Origin: Enterococcus lemanii
Lineage (GTDB): Bacteria; Bacillota; Bacilli; Lactobacillales; Enterococcaceae
NCBI RefSeq assembly: GCF_016909125.1
Contig: NZ_JAFBFD010000011.1
Location: 1-64,000 of the forward strand
Direction of reading: 5' to 3'
DNA length: 64,000 bases
Part shown: positions 52,893 through 61,248 of the stretch, piece after piece
Position numbering within the stretch: the first letter of the stretch is position 1
Layout of the letters: each line of letters opens with the position of its first letter
Made by a program: the position numbers and the translations under genes
The notes under the pieces: model-generated
What the model was told of the DNA's origin: nothing
Seen by the model: only the letters and a program-made list of their open reading frames with translations
The model's database searches: none

Positions 52893-53891
52893 ATGAAAGT
52901 TGGTGCTTTTGGCGAGGTCATGTTACGCTTGACACCGCCAGAATATCTGTTGTTGGAACAAACAGACTCGCTCCGAATATGGTATACAGGCACGGGCGTC
53001 AATTTATTAGCGAACTTAGCGCACTTTGATCTGGAAGCGACTTTGTTAACCGCTGTGCCTGACAACCGGCTAGGTGATGCAGCACTAGCCAAAATTCGCG
53101 GGTTAGGTATTGAAACAAATTTTATTATAAAAAGTGGCCAACATCTAGGTTCTTACTTTGCTGAAATGGGCTATGGTCTGCGTCCAACGGAAGTTACTTA
53201 TCAAAATCGATTAAATAGTGCCTTTAGTTTAACCAAGAAAGAAACCTATGCGCGGTCGCTGTTTTTAGCGGACTTGGATTTGCTACATATCTGTGTCATT
53301 TGTTTCAGTTTAACTCCTCAAGTGGCTCAAACGGCAATCAAATTAGCGAAAGAAGCTTCTGAAAGAGGGAAAAAAGTCTGTTTTGATTTCAATTTTCGCT
53401 CAAGTTTAAATGAAGAACCTGAAAAAAAGCAACAATTAAGAATGTATTATGAGGCTCTTTTACCATATTGTCAGGTTGTTTTTGGTTCGGCTTATGATTT
53501 GAGAACGTTACTCGGTTATGAAAAAAGCGATTTAGTGGATGAAGTTTTGATTCAAAAATTTCTGAAAGAATACCAGATTGAATGGTTTGCAGGTACCAAA
53601 CGCGAGTATGAAGAGAATCAAAAATGGATGAAAGGCTATTTGATTACCCAATCGGAAGTGCTTGAAACAAGTAAACGCCCATTGACAACTTTAGATCGGA
53701 TTGGTACGGGGGATGCATTTGCAGCAGGCGTCATTTTAGGTTATTTAGAGTCTTGGTCGTTAAACGAGACAGTTGAATTTTCTGTAGCGAATGCGATTTT
53801 GGCGCATACAATTCAAGGGGACTATCCACTAACAACTAGAGCTCAAATTTTTCGTTCATTAAACCAGCCAGAACAAGATTTAGTAAGATAA
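52893..53891 (+). CDS. PfkB-family sugar kinase, KdgK-like
   Basis: This 332-residue ribokinase-family protein starts MKVGAFGEVMLRLTPPEYL, the KDG-kinase-type N-terminus, has GTGVNLLANLA (about 34-44) and the catalytic GTGDAFAAGV (about 271-280). It probably phosphorylates 2-keto-3-deoxygluconate or a related acid. ATG 52893 has AGGAGG 6 nt upstream; the GTG at 52872 is upstream of that site. A kinase seems redundant if the substrate enters already phosphorylated, so it may serve a second entry route. Confidence 0.85.
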   Translation: MKVGAFGEVMLRLTPPEYLLLEQTDSLRIWYTGTGVNLLANLAHFDLEATLLTAVPDNRLGDAALAKIRGLGIETNFIIKSGQHLGSYFAEMGYGLRPTEVTYQNRLNSAFSLTKKETYARSLFLADLDLLHICVICFSLTPQVAQTAIKLAKEASERGKKVCFDFNFRSSLNEEPEKKQQLRMYYEALLPYCQVVFGSAYDLRTLLGYEKSDLVDEVLIQKFLKEYQIEWFAGTKREYEENQKWMKGYLITQSEVLETSKRPLTTLDRIGTGDAFAAGVILGYLESWSLNETVEFSVANAILAHTIQGDYPLTTRAQIFRSLNQPEQDLVR

Positions 53892-53932
53892 AAAACATCT
53901 GGGAGAATTAAAACTCTCCCAGATGTTTTTTT
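53891..53932. terminator. Bidirectional terminator between the sugar operon and yidC
   Basis: ACATCTGGGAGA pairs perfectly with TCTCCCAGATGT around an 8-nt loop, with A and T runs on both sides. Confidence 0.94.
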
Positions 53933-54875
53933 ATCTTCGCTTCTGTTGTTTTCCGGCATTACGGCCTTGATGCGGGCGATTATTTTTTTGCTCATTTTGT
54001 TTTGAATTTAGCGTTTTTGTTTCTGCGACACTTGGAGTAACCTCTTCTCTTGCTGTTACGACAATTTTTGGTGGATTTTCTTTCATTTCTAAATCGATTT
54101 TCCGTTTAATGCGAGGTTTCATTAAAACGTTCGTGATAAATGTTTGCACACAACCAATAATACCACCAACAACCCAGTAAAGGGTAACACCTGCTGGAGA
54201 AGAAAATGACATCATCACAATCATCAATGGAGAAACGATTAACATGCTTTTCATCGTCTTTTTTTGCTCTTCAGGTACACCAATTAAAGAAATGTAACCT
54301 TGTAAAGCATAAGCGACACCCGCAATGATAACGAGAATTAAACTACTCTGTCCTAAGTTAATCCCATAAAATGTTGCTGAATCTATCCCGGGTGTATATC
54401 GAGCGGTATAAAATAAAGCAGTAAAAACAGGCATTTGTAAAAGTAGAGGCAAGCAACCAATTCCACCAAACATGGAGACATTGTTTTCTTTATAGATTTT
54501 TTGCATTTCAAGTTGTGCTTGAACTTGTTCTTCACGTGTTTGCGCTTTTTTAGCATTTGCCTGAGCAATTTCAACTTGCGGTTTTAAATATTGCATTTTT
54601 TCTGATTGTACCATTGCTTTGTGCGATTGATGGATGCCTAAAGGTAAAATAATTAGTCGTACAATAATCGTAATAACAATAATTGCCCAACCGTAACCGA
54701 AATGCCATTCTTTCGCAATATGGGTTAAAACGTTTCCTAAAGGCGAAATCATAAAGCGATAGATAAGACCTTCCGGGTTTGGTGATCCATCGGCTAAGCG
54801 GCTAACGCAGCCAGATAAAGTTAGTAAAACTACTAAAAGGCCGGAGCCCATTAACCATTTCTTGAAATTTTTCAT
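53931..54875 (-). CDS. yidC: Membrane protein insertase YidC/OxaA
   Basis: YidC inserts membrane proteins with or without Sec. The 314-residue protein has a lipoprotein signal (LLTLSGC, Cys about 23), five membrane segments in the Oxa1 core (about 62-255) with the conserved GGIGCLPLLLQMPVF (about 137-151), and a basic C-terminal tail ending in RNAGKQQKRR. Such a tail is typical of the YidC2-type paralogue that binds ribosomes. A second yidC is expected elsewhere. It has its own promoter (TTGAAA, 17 bp, TATAGT). Confidence 0.94.
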   Translation of the reverse strand: MKNFKKWLMGSGLLVVLLTLSGCVSRLADGSPNPEGLIYRFMISPLGNVLTHIAKEWHFGYGWAIIVITIIVRLIILPLGIHQSHKAMVQSEKMQYLKPQVEIAQANAKKAQTREEQVQAQLEMQKIYKENNVSMFGGIGCLPLLLQMPVFTALFYTARYTPGIDSATFYGINLGQSSLILVIIAGVAYALQGYISLIGVPEEQKKTMKSMLIVSPLMIVMMSFSSPAGVTLYWVVGGIIGCVQTFITNVLMKPRIKRKIDLEMKENPPKIVVTAREEVTPSVAETKTLNSKQNEQKNNRPHQGRNAGKQQKRR

Positions 54876-54913
54876 TGAATTCTTCCTTTTCTATTTAAAT
54901 TGACTCAAGAATT

Positions 54914-54942
54914 ACTATACTAAAAAAAAGGTTCGTTTTCAA
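54914..54942 (-). promoter_or_regulatory. yidC promoter
   Basis: On the minus strand TTGAAA (54942-54937), a 17-bp spacer and TATAGT (54919-54914) lie about 40 nt before the yidC start. Confidence 0.65.
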
Positions 54943-54984
54943 TGACCCAAAGCAAATCTCTTCTTGCTTTACAAACGGATGGTT

Positions 54985-55257
54985 TCATAAAGCGATAAAT
55001 CGTGACGTTTCTTTAATCTGAAAGTCTTCTTCGATTTCAAATTGGTTTACCCGACCATAAGGAGAGGGGGAGGCTTTTACTTTCTGAATAAAAAGATTGA
55101 TTTTTTCTTCTGGTCCGACTGCTTCAATTGTAACCGAGCCATCGTCTTCGTTCCGAGCAAAACCAGTAATACCTAACTCATCAGCTATCATTTTTGTCAT
55201 AAAACGAAAACCAACACCTTGTACGCGTCCAGCGACATTCATTCGAATTTTTTTCAT
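54985..55257 (-). CDS. acyP: Acylphosphatase
   Basis: This small enzyme hydrolyses acyl phosphates such as carbamoyl phosphate or 1,3-bisphosphoglycerate. The 90-residue protein has the active-site loop AGRVQGVGFRFMT (about 9-21, with catalytic Arg) and a conserved Asn in TGFARNEDDGSV. AAAAGGAG precedes the ATG. It is divergent from the SpoU methyltransferase, a usual neighbour in Firmicutes, with yidC downstream. Confidence 0.95.
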   Translation of the reverse strand: MKKIRMNVAGRVQGVGFRFMTKMIADELGITGFARNEDDGSVTIEAVGPEEKINLFIQKVKASPSPYGRVNQFEIEEDFQIKETSRFIAL

Positions 55258-55326
55258 GAAAAGTCATCTCCTTTTTCTTATAATAGCTTTTTTTTTATAA
55301 TTGGACAAGTTATCTTCTAGAGTTCA

Positions 55327-55335
55327 TGTTATAAT
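55327..55335 (+). promoter_or_regulatory. Extended -10 promoter for the rRNA methyltransferase gene
   Basis: TG-T-TATAAT (55327-55335) lies only 16 nt before ATG 55352, so the mRNA leader would be very short. It shows that the open frame reaching back to 55301 is not the true start. Confidence 0.6.
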
Positions 55336-55351
55336 CTTTTCGGGTGATGAT

Positions 55352-56131
55352 ATGGATGAAATTTTATCAGTAAAAAATCAATTAATTAAAAATTTAAAAA
55401 AACTCCATCAAAAAAAATACCGCGATCGCGAAGGAAAGTATCTCTTGGAAGGTTTTCATTTGGTAGAGGAGGCATTATTACATCAAGCCAAAGTCGAAGT
55501 TATTTTGGTCGAACGACGAACTTATGAAAGTCATTTTGAATGGTTTGCTAAATTTGATGTCAAAATCGTACTTGTTTCTGAAGAAGTTTTAAAGAGTGTT
55601 TCAGAATTGCCAACACCACAAGGAGTGCTTGCTGTTGTCTGCAAAAAAGAAGAATATCCTGCGCAAATTACTGGGAAATGGTTATTATTAGACCAAGTAC
55701 AAGATCCAGGTAATGTAGGTACACTCATTCGAACGGCCGATGCGGCGGGATTTCAAGGAGTCTTTTTGGGTTTAGGCTCAGCGGATATTTATAGCACGAA
55801 GGTTTTGCGAAGCATGCAAGGTAGTAACTACCATCTCCCTATTTTAAGTGGGGAATTGAGCCACTTTATTGCACAGCTAAAAGAGAATGATTATGCAGTT
55901 TATGGAACAGAATTAAGCAAAGAGGCTGTTACGTATACGAGCGTTCCGATTCAAGCAAAAACCGCAATCATTTTGGGGAACGAAGGGCAAGGTGTGCAAA
56001 CAGAAATTTTACGTTTAACAAAACAAAACTTGTATATTCCAATCTATGGAAAAGCTGAATCTTTGAATGTCGGCGTTGCGGGGGGAATTTTAATGTATCA
56101 TTTCGTTAGTGCGGATTCTTTAAAGAAATGA
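55352..56131 (+). CDS. TrmH/SpoU-family RNA methyltransferase
   Basis: This SPOUT enzyme 2'-O-methylates ribose in rRNA or tRNA with S-adenosylmethionine. The 259-residue protein has an N-terminal substrate-binding domain (KKYRDREGKYLLEGFHLVEE) and the knotted domain with motif 1 DPGNVGTLIRTADAAGF, motif 2 ILGNEGQGV and motif 3 IPIYGKAESLNVGVAGGIL. ATG 55352 gives the normal family start. Its exact target is unknown. Confidence 0.92.
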   Translation: MDEILSVKNQLIKNLKKLHQKKYRDREGKYLLEGFHLVEEALLHQAKVEVILVERRTYESHFEWFAKFDVKIVLVSEEVLKSVSELPTPQGVLAVVCKKEEYPAQITGKWLLLDQVQDPGNVGTLIRTADAAGFQGVFLGLGSADIYSTKVLRSMQGSNYHLPILSGELSHFIAQLKENDYAVYGTELSKEAVTYTSVPIQAKTAIILGNEGQGVQTEILRLTKQNLYIPIYGKAESLNVGVAGGILMYHFVSADSLKK

Positions 56132-56161
56132 TTAAAAAGTTGATAAACAAGCAAACTTTTA

Positions 56162-56189
56162 TCGACAATTCTTTGAAAGGTGCTATACT
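56162..56189 (+). promoter_or_regulatory. Promoter for the HD-domain gene
   Basis: TCGACA (56162-56167), a 16-bp spacer and TG-C-TATACT (56181-56189) form a good extended -10 promoter 51 nt before the start. Confidence 0.6.
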
Positions 56190-56240
56190 TCATATTAAAT
56201 GAGCACTACCCAAATTAATTAGAGGTGACGAATCACACTT

Positions 56241-56747
56241 ATGACAAAACAATGGAAAAAAGACGCGGAATATTTATCCTATGTAGAAGATTTACTCGTA
56301 ACCGAAGAAGTCCAAAGTTTATCTGGTTTTGTACAACATTATCATTCGACACGTCTAGATCATTCAATTAGCGTATCGTATTATAGTTACAAATTAGCAA
56401 AAAAAGTAAATGGGGATGCACGAGCAATTGCTAGAGCGGGCTTGCTCCATGATTTGTTTTTTTATGATTGGCGAACGACAAAGTTTGATGAAGGTTCTCA
56501 CGCTTATATGCATCCAAGAATTGCTGTGAAAAATGCAGAAAAAATTACGGAGCTATCTGATTTAGAACGTGATATTATTATTAAACACATGTGGGGAGCA
56601 ACGATTGCTTTTCCACGCTATAAAGAAAGTTACATTGTTACAATGGTTGATAAGTATTGTGCAATTAAAGAAGCAACTGGTCCAGTTGTCGGTCGTTTGA
56701 AAATACGCTGGCAGCAACTTGTTTTAAGAAATCAATCGATCGTTTAA
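56241..56747 (+). CDS. HD-domain hydrolase
   Basis: This 168-residue protein has HD-domain metal ligands: a first His in TRLDHSISVSY, the HD pair in GLLHDLFFYDW (about 73-74) and later His in HAYMHPR and IIKHMWG. HD enzymes hydrolyse phosphoesters, often nucleotides; the substrate here is unknown. It is a stand-alone gene with its own promoter and terminator. Confidence 0.88.
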   Translation: MTKQWKKDAEYLSYVEDLLVTEEVQSLSGFVQHYHSTRLDHSISVSYYSYKLAKKVNGDARAIARAGLLHDLFFYDWRTTKFDEGSHAYMHPRIAVKNAEKITELSDLERDIIIKHMWGATIAFPRYKESYIVTMVDKYCAIKEATGPVVGRLKIRWQQLVLRNQSIV

Positions 56748-56756
56748 TAAATGACC

Positions 56757-56803
56757 AAAAAGAAGATCCTCTACTCATTTAATTAAGTAGCGATCTTCTT
56801 TTT
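56757..56803 (+). terminator. Terminator after the HD-domain gene
   Basis: AAAAAGAAGATC pairs with GATCTTCTTTTT, with inner CTACT/AGTAG pairing (one bulge), ending in a T-run. Confidence 0.88.
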
Positions 56804-56878
56804 AGTTTTTTAGACCAGTTTTCAAGCCTTACATGAAAAAAGAACAGTAGTCCTCTTCCAAGTTGTTGTCATTAAGCA

Positions 56879-58075
56879 TTAATAAACATTGATATGGCTA
56901 ACAAAAGCTAAGATTGCAAGACAAAAGGAAAGGCAAAGCAAGAAAACAAGATGTCTTTTTTTATTCATAGTAACCATTGCGATAAATTCTCGCAAAAAGG
57001 CATTCGGCAAGAAGTATCGAGCAGTTTTTGCCGCGATACCGTCTGCGTTTAATTGGTTCATTTGAGCGAAAATCGCTGCTCGAAAAATATGGTAATTATT
57101 CGAACTAAAAATAGTTTTCGGCTGAGCGATTTGGCTCTTTGAAATGATTTGTTTGGAAAATTTCATGTTTTCGAAAGTCGTTGTTGATTGATCTTCTAAA
57201 ATAATATCTTCTTCAGGAATCCCTTTTTGTAAGGCGTAATTTTTCATAGCTTGTGCTTCAGATATTTTTTCATCAGGTCCTTGACCGCCAGAAAATATTA
57301 ATTTAGGCCCTTTTTCAGCTTGTTTTTTTTGGTGTGAATAAAATTCAAGTGCACGATCGACTCTACTTGCAAGTAGAGGAGTCACTTTCTCACCGTTTAA
57401 CAATCCCGCACCTAAAACGATAATAAAGTCTTGCTTAAAAGGTGGCTGGTTTAATTGATAGATTAGTGAAATAGTTAAGAAATTTAGAAAAACAATGGCA
57501 AAATAGGAAAACGAGAGCGGGACAAAAGCAAATAAAATAGCTAACCACTCTGGGAGAATTTCTACGATAAAATGGTTATAGATCAACAAAAAAGTTAAAA
57601 AAAGAGCCAAAATCAAAGTCAATAAATTTCCTAAAGCAAATCTTTCACGACGCCAAACAATGATTGCATTCCAATACAAAAGTAAAATTAGACTCAAAGA
57701 TCCAAAGAATGCATATAAAATACCAAGTAGTCCTAACGCAATAATAAAAATAGTACCAATCCATGATTTTGTTAAGACCATGTGATAAATTAAGTAAATG
57801 AAAAAGGAAGCTAAAAATAAATTGAACCACATACCATTGATTAATTGTGCTTTTTTCTGTCGATAAAAAAAGTAAAAAAGAATAAAGAAGGATAAAGGAA
57901 CAAGAAAAAAGTATGAATGATGTAGGGCTTCAATTAAAATTAAAGTACTGCTAATGGATAGGCTAAACCAAAGTAAACTTAAGAAGATTAAATGTGTACG
58001 ATTGCTTGTTTTTTGTTTGAAAACAAAGCGATAAAAAAACAAGAGAAAAAAACAAAAAACGATAAGTGAAAGCAA
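56879..58075 (-). CDS. YdcF-family multi-pass membrane protein (DUF218)
   Basis: The 398-residue protein has about eight N-terminal membrane segments (to about 210), then a YdcF/DUF218 domain: FIIVLGAGLLNGEKVTPLL (about 218-236), LIFSGGQGPDEKISEA (about 260-275) and the EDQSTTTFENMKF stretch (about 296-308), and a last membrane segment. The fold is Rossmann-like and family members are linked to envelope or vancomycin sensitivity (SanA), but the reaction is unknown. TTG 58075 has GGAGGTA 6 nt upstream. dacA lies 54 nt upstream on the same strand, so the two may be co-transcribed. Confidence 0.86.
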   Translation of the reverse strand: MLSLIVFCFFLLFFYRFVFKQKTSNRTHLIFLSLLWFSLSISSTLILIEALHHSYFFLVPLSFFILFYFFYRQKKAQLINGMWFNLFLASFFIYLIYHMVLTKSWIGTIFIIALGLLGILYAFFGSLSLILLLYWNAIIVWRRERFALGNLLTLILALFLTFLLIYNHFIVEILPEWLAILFAFVPLSFSYFAIVFLNFLTISLIYQLNQPPFKQDFIIVLGAGLLNGEKVTPLLASRVDRALEFYSHQKKQAEKGPKLIFSGGQGPDEKISEAQAMKNYALQKGIPEEDIILEDQSTTTFENMKFSKQIISKSQIAQPKTIFSSNNYHIFRAAIFAQMNQLNADGIAAKTARYFLPNAFLREFIAMVTMNKKRHLVFLLCLSFCLAILAFVSHINVY

Positions 58076-58129
58076 AGGGATACCTCCTATTTTTATGGAT
58101 ACTAAAATAGTAAAACAATGAAATGATTG

Positions 58130-59440
58130 CTATTTTTCGAATAGTTGAAAAATAGATTGGATAATGCGGATGAAAAAGTTGGTTTTTTTGACAGCCTCAG
58201 TTGTGACGACCTCTACGGCATTTTGTTGCTCATCAGCAGGTTCTAAATAACCAAGTAAGTCGTTTGAAGAAGATAAGGTAAGCGTCCCTATGATTTCGTC
58301 TTCGGTAAGTGGTGCAACAAGTTTTCCACGCGAATTAATCAAGGCGTCCTCAAGTGCGACTTTGTAAGTTAGTTCGTTATTGGTTGTTTTAGTTGGCACC
58401 CAAATTTGAACCGTTTGTTTTGTTTTAATCGAAACAAAACCTTGTTTCCCATGGAAGACAGGTAGGGAATCTAGCTTAGGAACAGATTCATTGTTCAAAG
58501 CGAGCGACTCAAAACGCCAATTGCTCGCTATATATTCAAAAAGTTTTTGGGTCTCGACAAACCTTGCTCCAGGATCTGCAAGCGTTTGATCGGCATTTAA
58601 AATCACTGTGATAAAAGTATGGCCATCTTGTTCAAAAACACTGACAAAACAAGCCCCTGCGAAGTCGGTTGTACCAGTCTTCAAGCCAACGACTCCTTGA
58701 TTTTCGTATAAAAAACCCGGGAGCATCCAGTTCGTGTTATACATAGTCGTTGGATTAGGCGAAGATTCACCAAAAACTTGACTAGGGATAGAAGCTACTT
58801 CTAAGTATTCCGGGTAGTCTTGAATCAAGTGACGTGCAATAATGGCAACTGCTTTAGCTGAAAGTTTATTTTCATCGGTATCACTGGAACCAGGATACAA
58901 ATCACCAATCAGGTCTTCATTATTTAAGCCGGAACTATTGACTAAAAAAGGATCTTGGATTCCCCAAATTTTAAGTTGTTCTTTCATTTGATCAACAAAA
59001 GCGGCTTCACTTCCAGCAATTTTTTCTGCTAAAGCAACCATCGATGCATTTGCGGATTGAATCGCAGCGGAGTCAAACAATTCTTTAACACTGTAAAAAT
59101 GCCCTGCTTCTAACGGCACGTTTGAAAGTTCGGGTGACTGACTGAGTTTTGCAACCTCTAAAGAAATTTCAACAGGTTCTTGCCAAGTTAAATCTCCTTG
59201 AGCAACCGCTTTTTGAACTAAATACAATCCAATAATTTTAGTAATTGAGGCGATACCAACTTGCTCGTCGGCATTTTTCGCGTATAAGATTTTACCACTA
59301 TCAACGTCAATGGCAAGTGCTGCGTGAGCTTGGATTTCGAAAGATTCAGTTGCTGCTTGAGAGTCTGCTTGGACAATCGCGCCCAACAACCCGCTAAATA
59401 AAATAAAAAGGACGAGTAGAATACTTTGTTTTTTTTTCAT
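58130..59440 (-). CDS. dacA: D-alanyl-D-alanine carboxypeptidase (PBP5/DacA type)
   Basis: This low-mass PBP trims the terminal D-Ala from wall peptides. The 436-residue protein has a cleaved signal peptide (about 1-27), catalytic SxxK as SITK (about 64-67), SAN (about 127-129) and KTGTTD (about 251-256), and a C-terminal domain ending in an amphipathic helix (FFIRIIQSIFQLFEK) that anchors it to the membrane. Confidence 0.94.
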   Translation of the reverse strand: MKKKQSILLVLFILFSGLLGAIVQADSQAATESFEIQAHAALAIDVDSGKILYAKNADEQVGIASITKIIGLYLVQKAVAQGDLTWQEPVEISLEVAKLSQSPELSNVPLEAGHFYSVKELFDSAAIQSANASMVALAEKIAGSEAAFVDQMKEQLKIWGIQDPFLVNSSGLNNEDLIGDLYPGSSDTDENKLSAKAVAIIARHLIQDYPEYLEVASIPSQVFGESSPNPTTMYNTNWMLPGFLYENQGVVGLKTGTTDFAGACFVSVFEQDGHTFITVILNADQTLADPGARFVETQKLFEYIASNWRFESLALNNESVPKLDSLPVFHGKQGFVSIKTKQTVQIWVPTKTTNNELTYKVALEDALINSRGKLVAPLTEDEIIGTLTLSSSNDLLGYLEPADEQQNAVEVVTTEAVKKTNFFIRIIQSIFQLFEK

Positions 59441-59519
59441 TGAAATAAAATCTCTTTTCTATTTTTTATCCTTCACTATCATTTAATTATAATGAGGGGT
59501 TTGTTTTTGAAGTTAAAAA

Positions 59520-59879
59520 TTAGATAGCATGAATTTTTAACAGTTCGTAAGTTGTTTCTTCTGTTTCATCACTAAAGTAGAATCGCCCGTTATTTTGTTC
59601 AAAGGCGATTTCATATCCAAATTGATCAATATAAACTAAGCAATCGGTTAATTCTTTTTGGATTTGAACATCTAGCTTGACTTGATTAATAAATAACTCC
59701 AAGCCATTTGTAATTGTGATTGTTTTAGAATGTTTCAAACAATTTTTATAGGTCCACGTACCAATAAAAGGGTTATTTTGCTCAAGTCCCTTTTCTTTTC
59801 GTTTTCGTAGAGCGACAGAACCAACGATAGCCGTCGTAACTGAGGCCATTGCTCCGATAATTAGAAGCTTTTTTTTCAA
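59520..59879 (-). CDS. Small N-terminally anchored protein, possibly DUF4828
   Basis: The 119-residue protein has one N-terminal membrane segment (about 4-22), a KRKEK patch and a small beta-rich domain (NPFIGTWTYKNCLKHSKTIT onwards). I do not recognise a function; the layout recalls DUF4828 proteins of enterococci. TTG 59879 is the start, with GGAGGC 7 nt upstream, and TG-T-TAAAAT (59933-59925) is a candidate extended -10. It is a separate unit from dacA. Confidence 0.75.
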   Translation of the reverse strand: MKKKLLIIGAMASVTTAIVGSVALRKRKEKGLEQNNPFIGTWTYKNCLKHSKTITITNGLELFINQVKLDVQIQKELTDCLVYIDQFGYEIAFEQNNGRFYFSDETEETTYELLKIHAI

Positions 59880-60229
59880 CTGAAGTGCCTCCTTATCTAT
59901 GTATTTTGTTTTTTTAACAACTCTATTTTAACATAGCTGCTTTTTTAAAACTATGGGCAGGTATTTGGTTTTTTTTAGGAAATCGGGTTAATAAATACAA
60001 ATTAATCCACCTTTTTTTCAACTGTTTTCTTAAAATTATGATACACTTTATCTTAGTAACATTATTTCAAGATTAAATCTTAAGTAATTTCTATCTAGTT
60101 ATTTGAAGTCTTATTTGATTATTTAAAGGAAAGAGAAATCAGGGGAGTGCTTTTTAGCTAAATGATTTTTTCGTAATATCGATAACTGCAAGAAAGAAAA
60201 CATAAAAACGAAGAAAGAAGGAATGTAAA
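59880..60229. other. 350-bp divergent intergenic region
   Basis: This AT-rich stretch holds the minus-strand start region of the small anchored protein (near 59887-59933) and, for the plus strand, a possible extended -10 TG-A-TACACT (60039-60047). No open frame, RNA gene or convincing operator is visible in the remaining bases. Confidence 0.6.
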
Positions 60230-61240
60230 ATGATTCAATTAGGGATTATTGGAACAAATTGGATTACGCATCAGTTCGTAGAAGCCGCGTTAGCAACGAA
60301 ACAATATCGTTTGCAGGCCGTTTATTCAAGAAAATTAGAAACAGCACAAGCATTTGGGCAACGCTATGAAGGACAAATCAGCTACACAAATAATTTTACG
60401 GAGTTTATGAATTCTCCTGAAATTGATACCATTTATATCGCTTCTCCAAATAGTTTGCACTTCGAACAAGCAAAAGCAGCGATTCTAGCAGGAAAAAATG
60501 TGATTGTTGAAAAACCAGCTTTTTCAAATCCAGAACAAACCAAGGAAATTATATCACTGGCAAAAAAACAAAAGGTACACTTTTTTGAAGCTGCTCGTAA
60601 CATACATGAAGCCAATTTTGGCAAGGTCACAAATTTGTTATCCAATGCAGGTGAAGTAATCGGTGCTAATTTTACTTTTATGAAATATTCCTCACGCTAT
60701 GATGCTGTTTTAGCTGGAGAAGAACCCAATATTTTTTCTTTGAAATTTTCAGGAGGTTCTTTAGCCGATTTAGGTGTCTATCCAGTCTACGCGGCGGTCG
60801 CATTTTTTGGCAAACCCCATAGTGTCCATCATTTTGCTCGTAAAGTTGCAACCGGAGTAGATGGAATTGGAACGGCTATTTTACGCTATGCGAACTTCGA
60901 TGTGACGATTCAACATGGTAAAATTGGCGATGCTTTTTTACCTTCTGAAATCTACACCACTGAGGAAACGTTTGTTTTAGATGGGATTAATTCGATTAGC
61001 CAAGTCGCTATCCACCATCGCCTTGAACAAAGACAAGAAAATTTGGCTTTAACTGTTGAAGAAAATCCAATGGTAGAAGAAGCGAGCGATTTTGCACAAG
61101 TCATCTTAAATCCTACTTTACCAGAAAATCAAAAAAATTATGAAAAATGGTTAGAATTAGCACAAGTCGTAAGTGATGTATTATATGAAATGAGAATGCA
61201 AGCAGATATTATTTTTGCAGCAGATAAAGAAAAGGAATAG
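60230..61240 (+). CDS. Gfo/Idh/MocA-family oxidoreductase
   Basis: This 336-residue NAD(P)-dependent dehydrogenase has the Rossmann motif GIIGTNWITHQF (about 4-15) and the family signature EKPAFSNPEQ (about 97-106) with the catalytic Lys. The C-terminal domain carries the usual D-x-G-V-Y-P segment (DLGVYPVYA). Substrates are sugars or related polyols; none can be chosen. The helicase gene follows after 8 nt. Confidence 0.9.
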   Translation: MIQLGIIGTNWITHQFVEAALATKQYRLQAVYSRKLETAQAFGQRYEGQISYTNNFTEFMNSPEIDTIYIASPNSLHFEQAKAAILAGKNVIVEKPAFSNPEQTKEIISLAKKQKVHFFEAARNIHEANFGKVTNLLSNAGEVIGANFTFMKYSSRYDAVLAGEEPNIFSLKFSGGSLADLGVYPVYAAVAFFGKPHSVHHFARKVATGVDGIGTAILRYANFDVTIQHGKIGDAFLPSEIYTTEETFVLDGINSISQVAIHHRLEQRQENLALTVEENPMVEEASDFAQVILNPTLPENQKNYEKWLELAQVVSDVLYEMRMQADIIFAADKEKE

Positions 61241-61248
61241 GAACGCCG

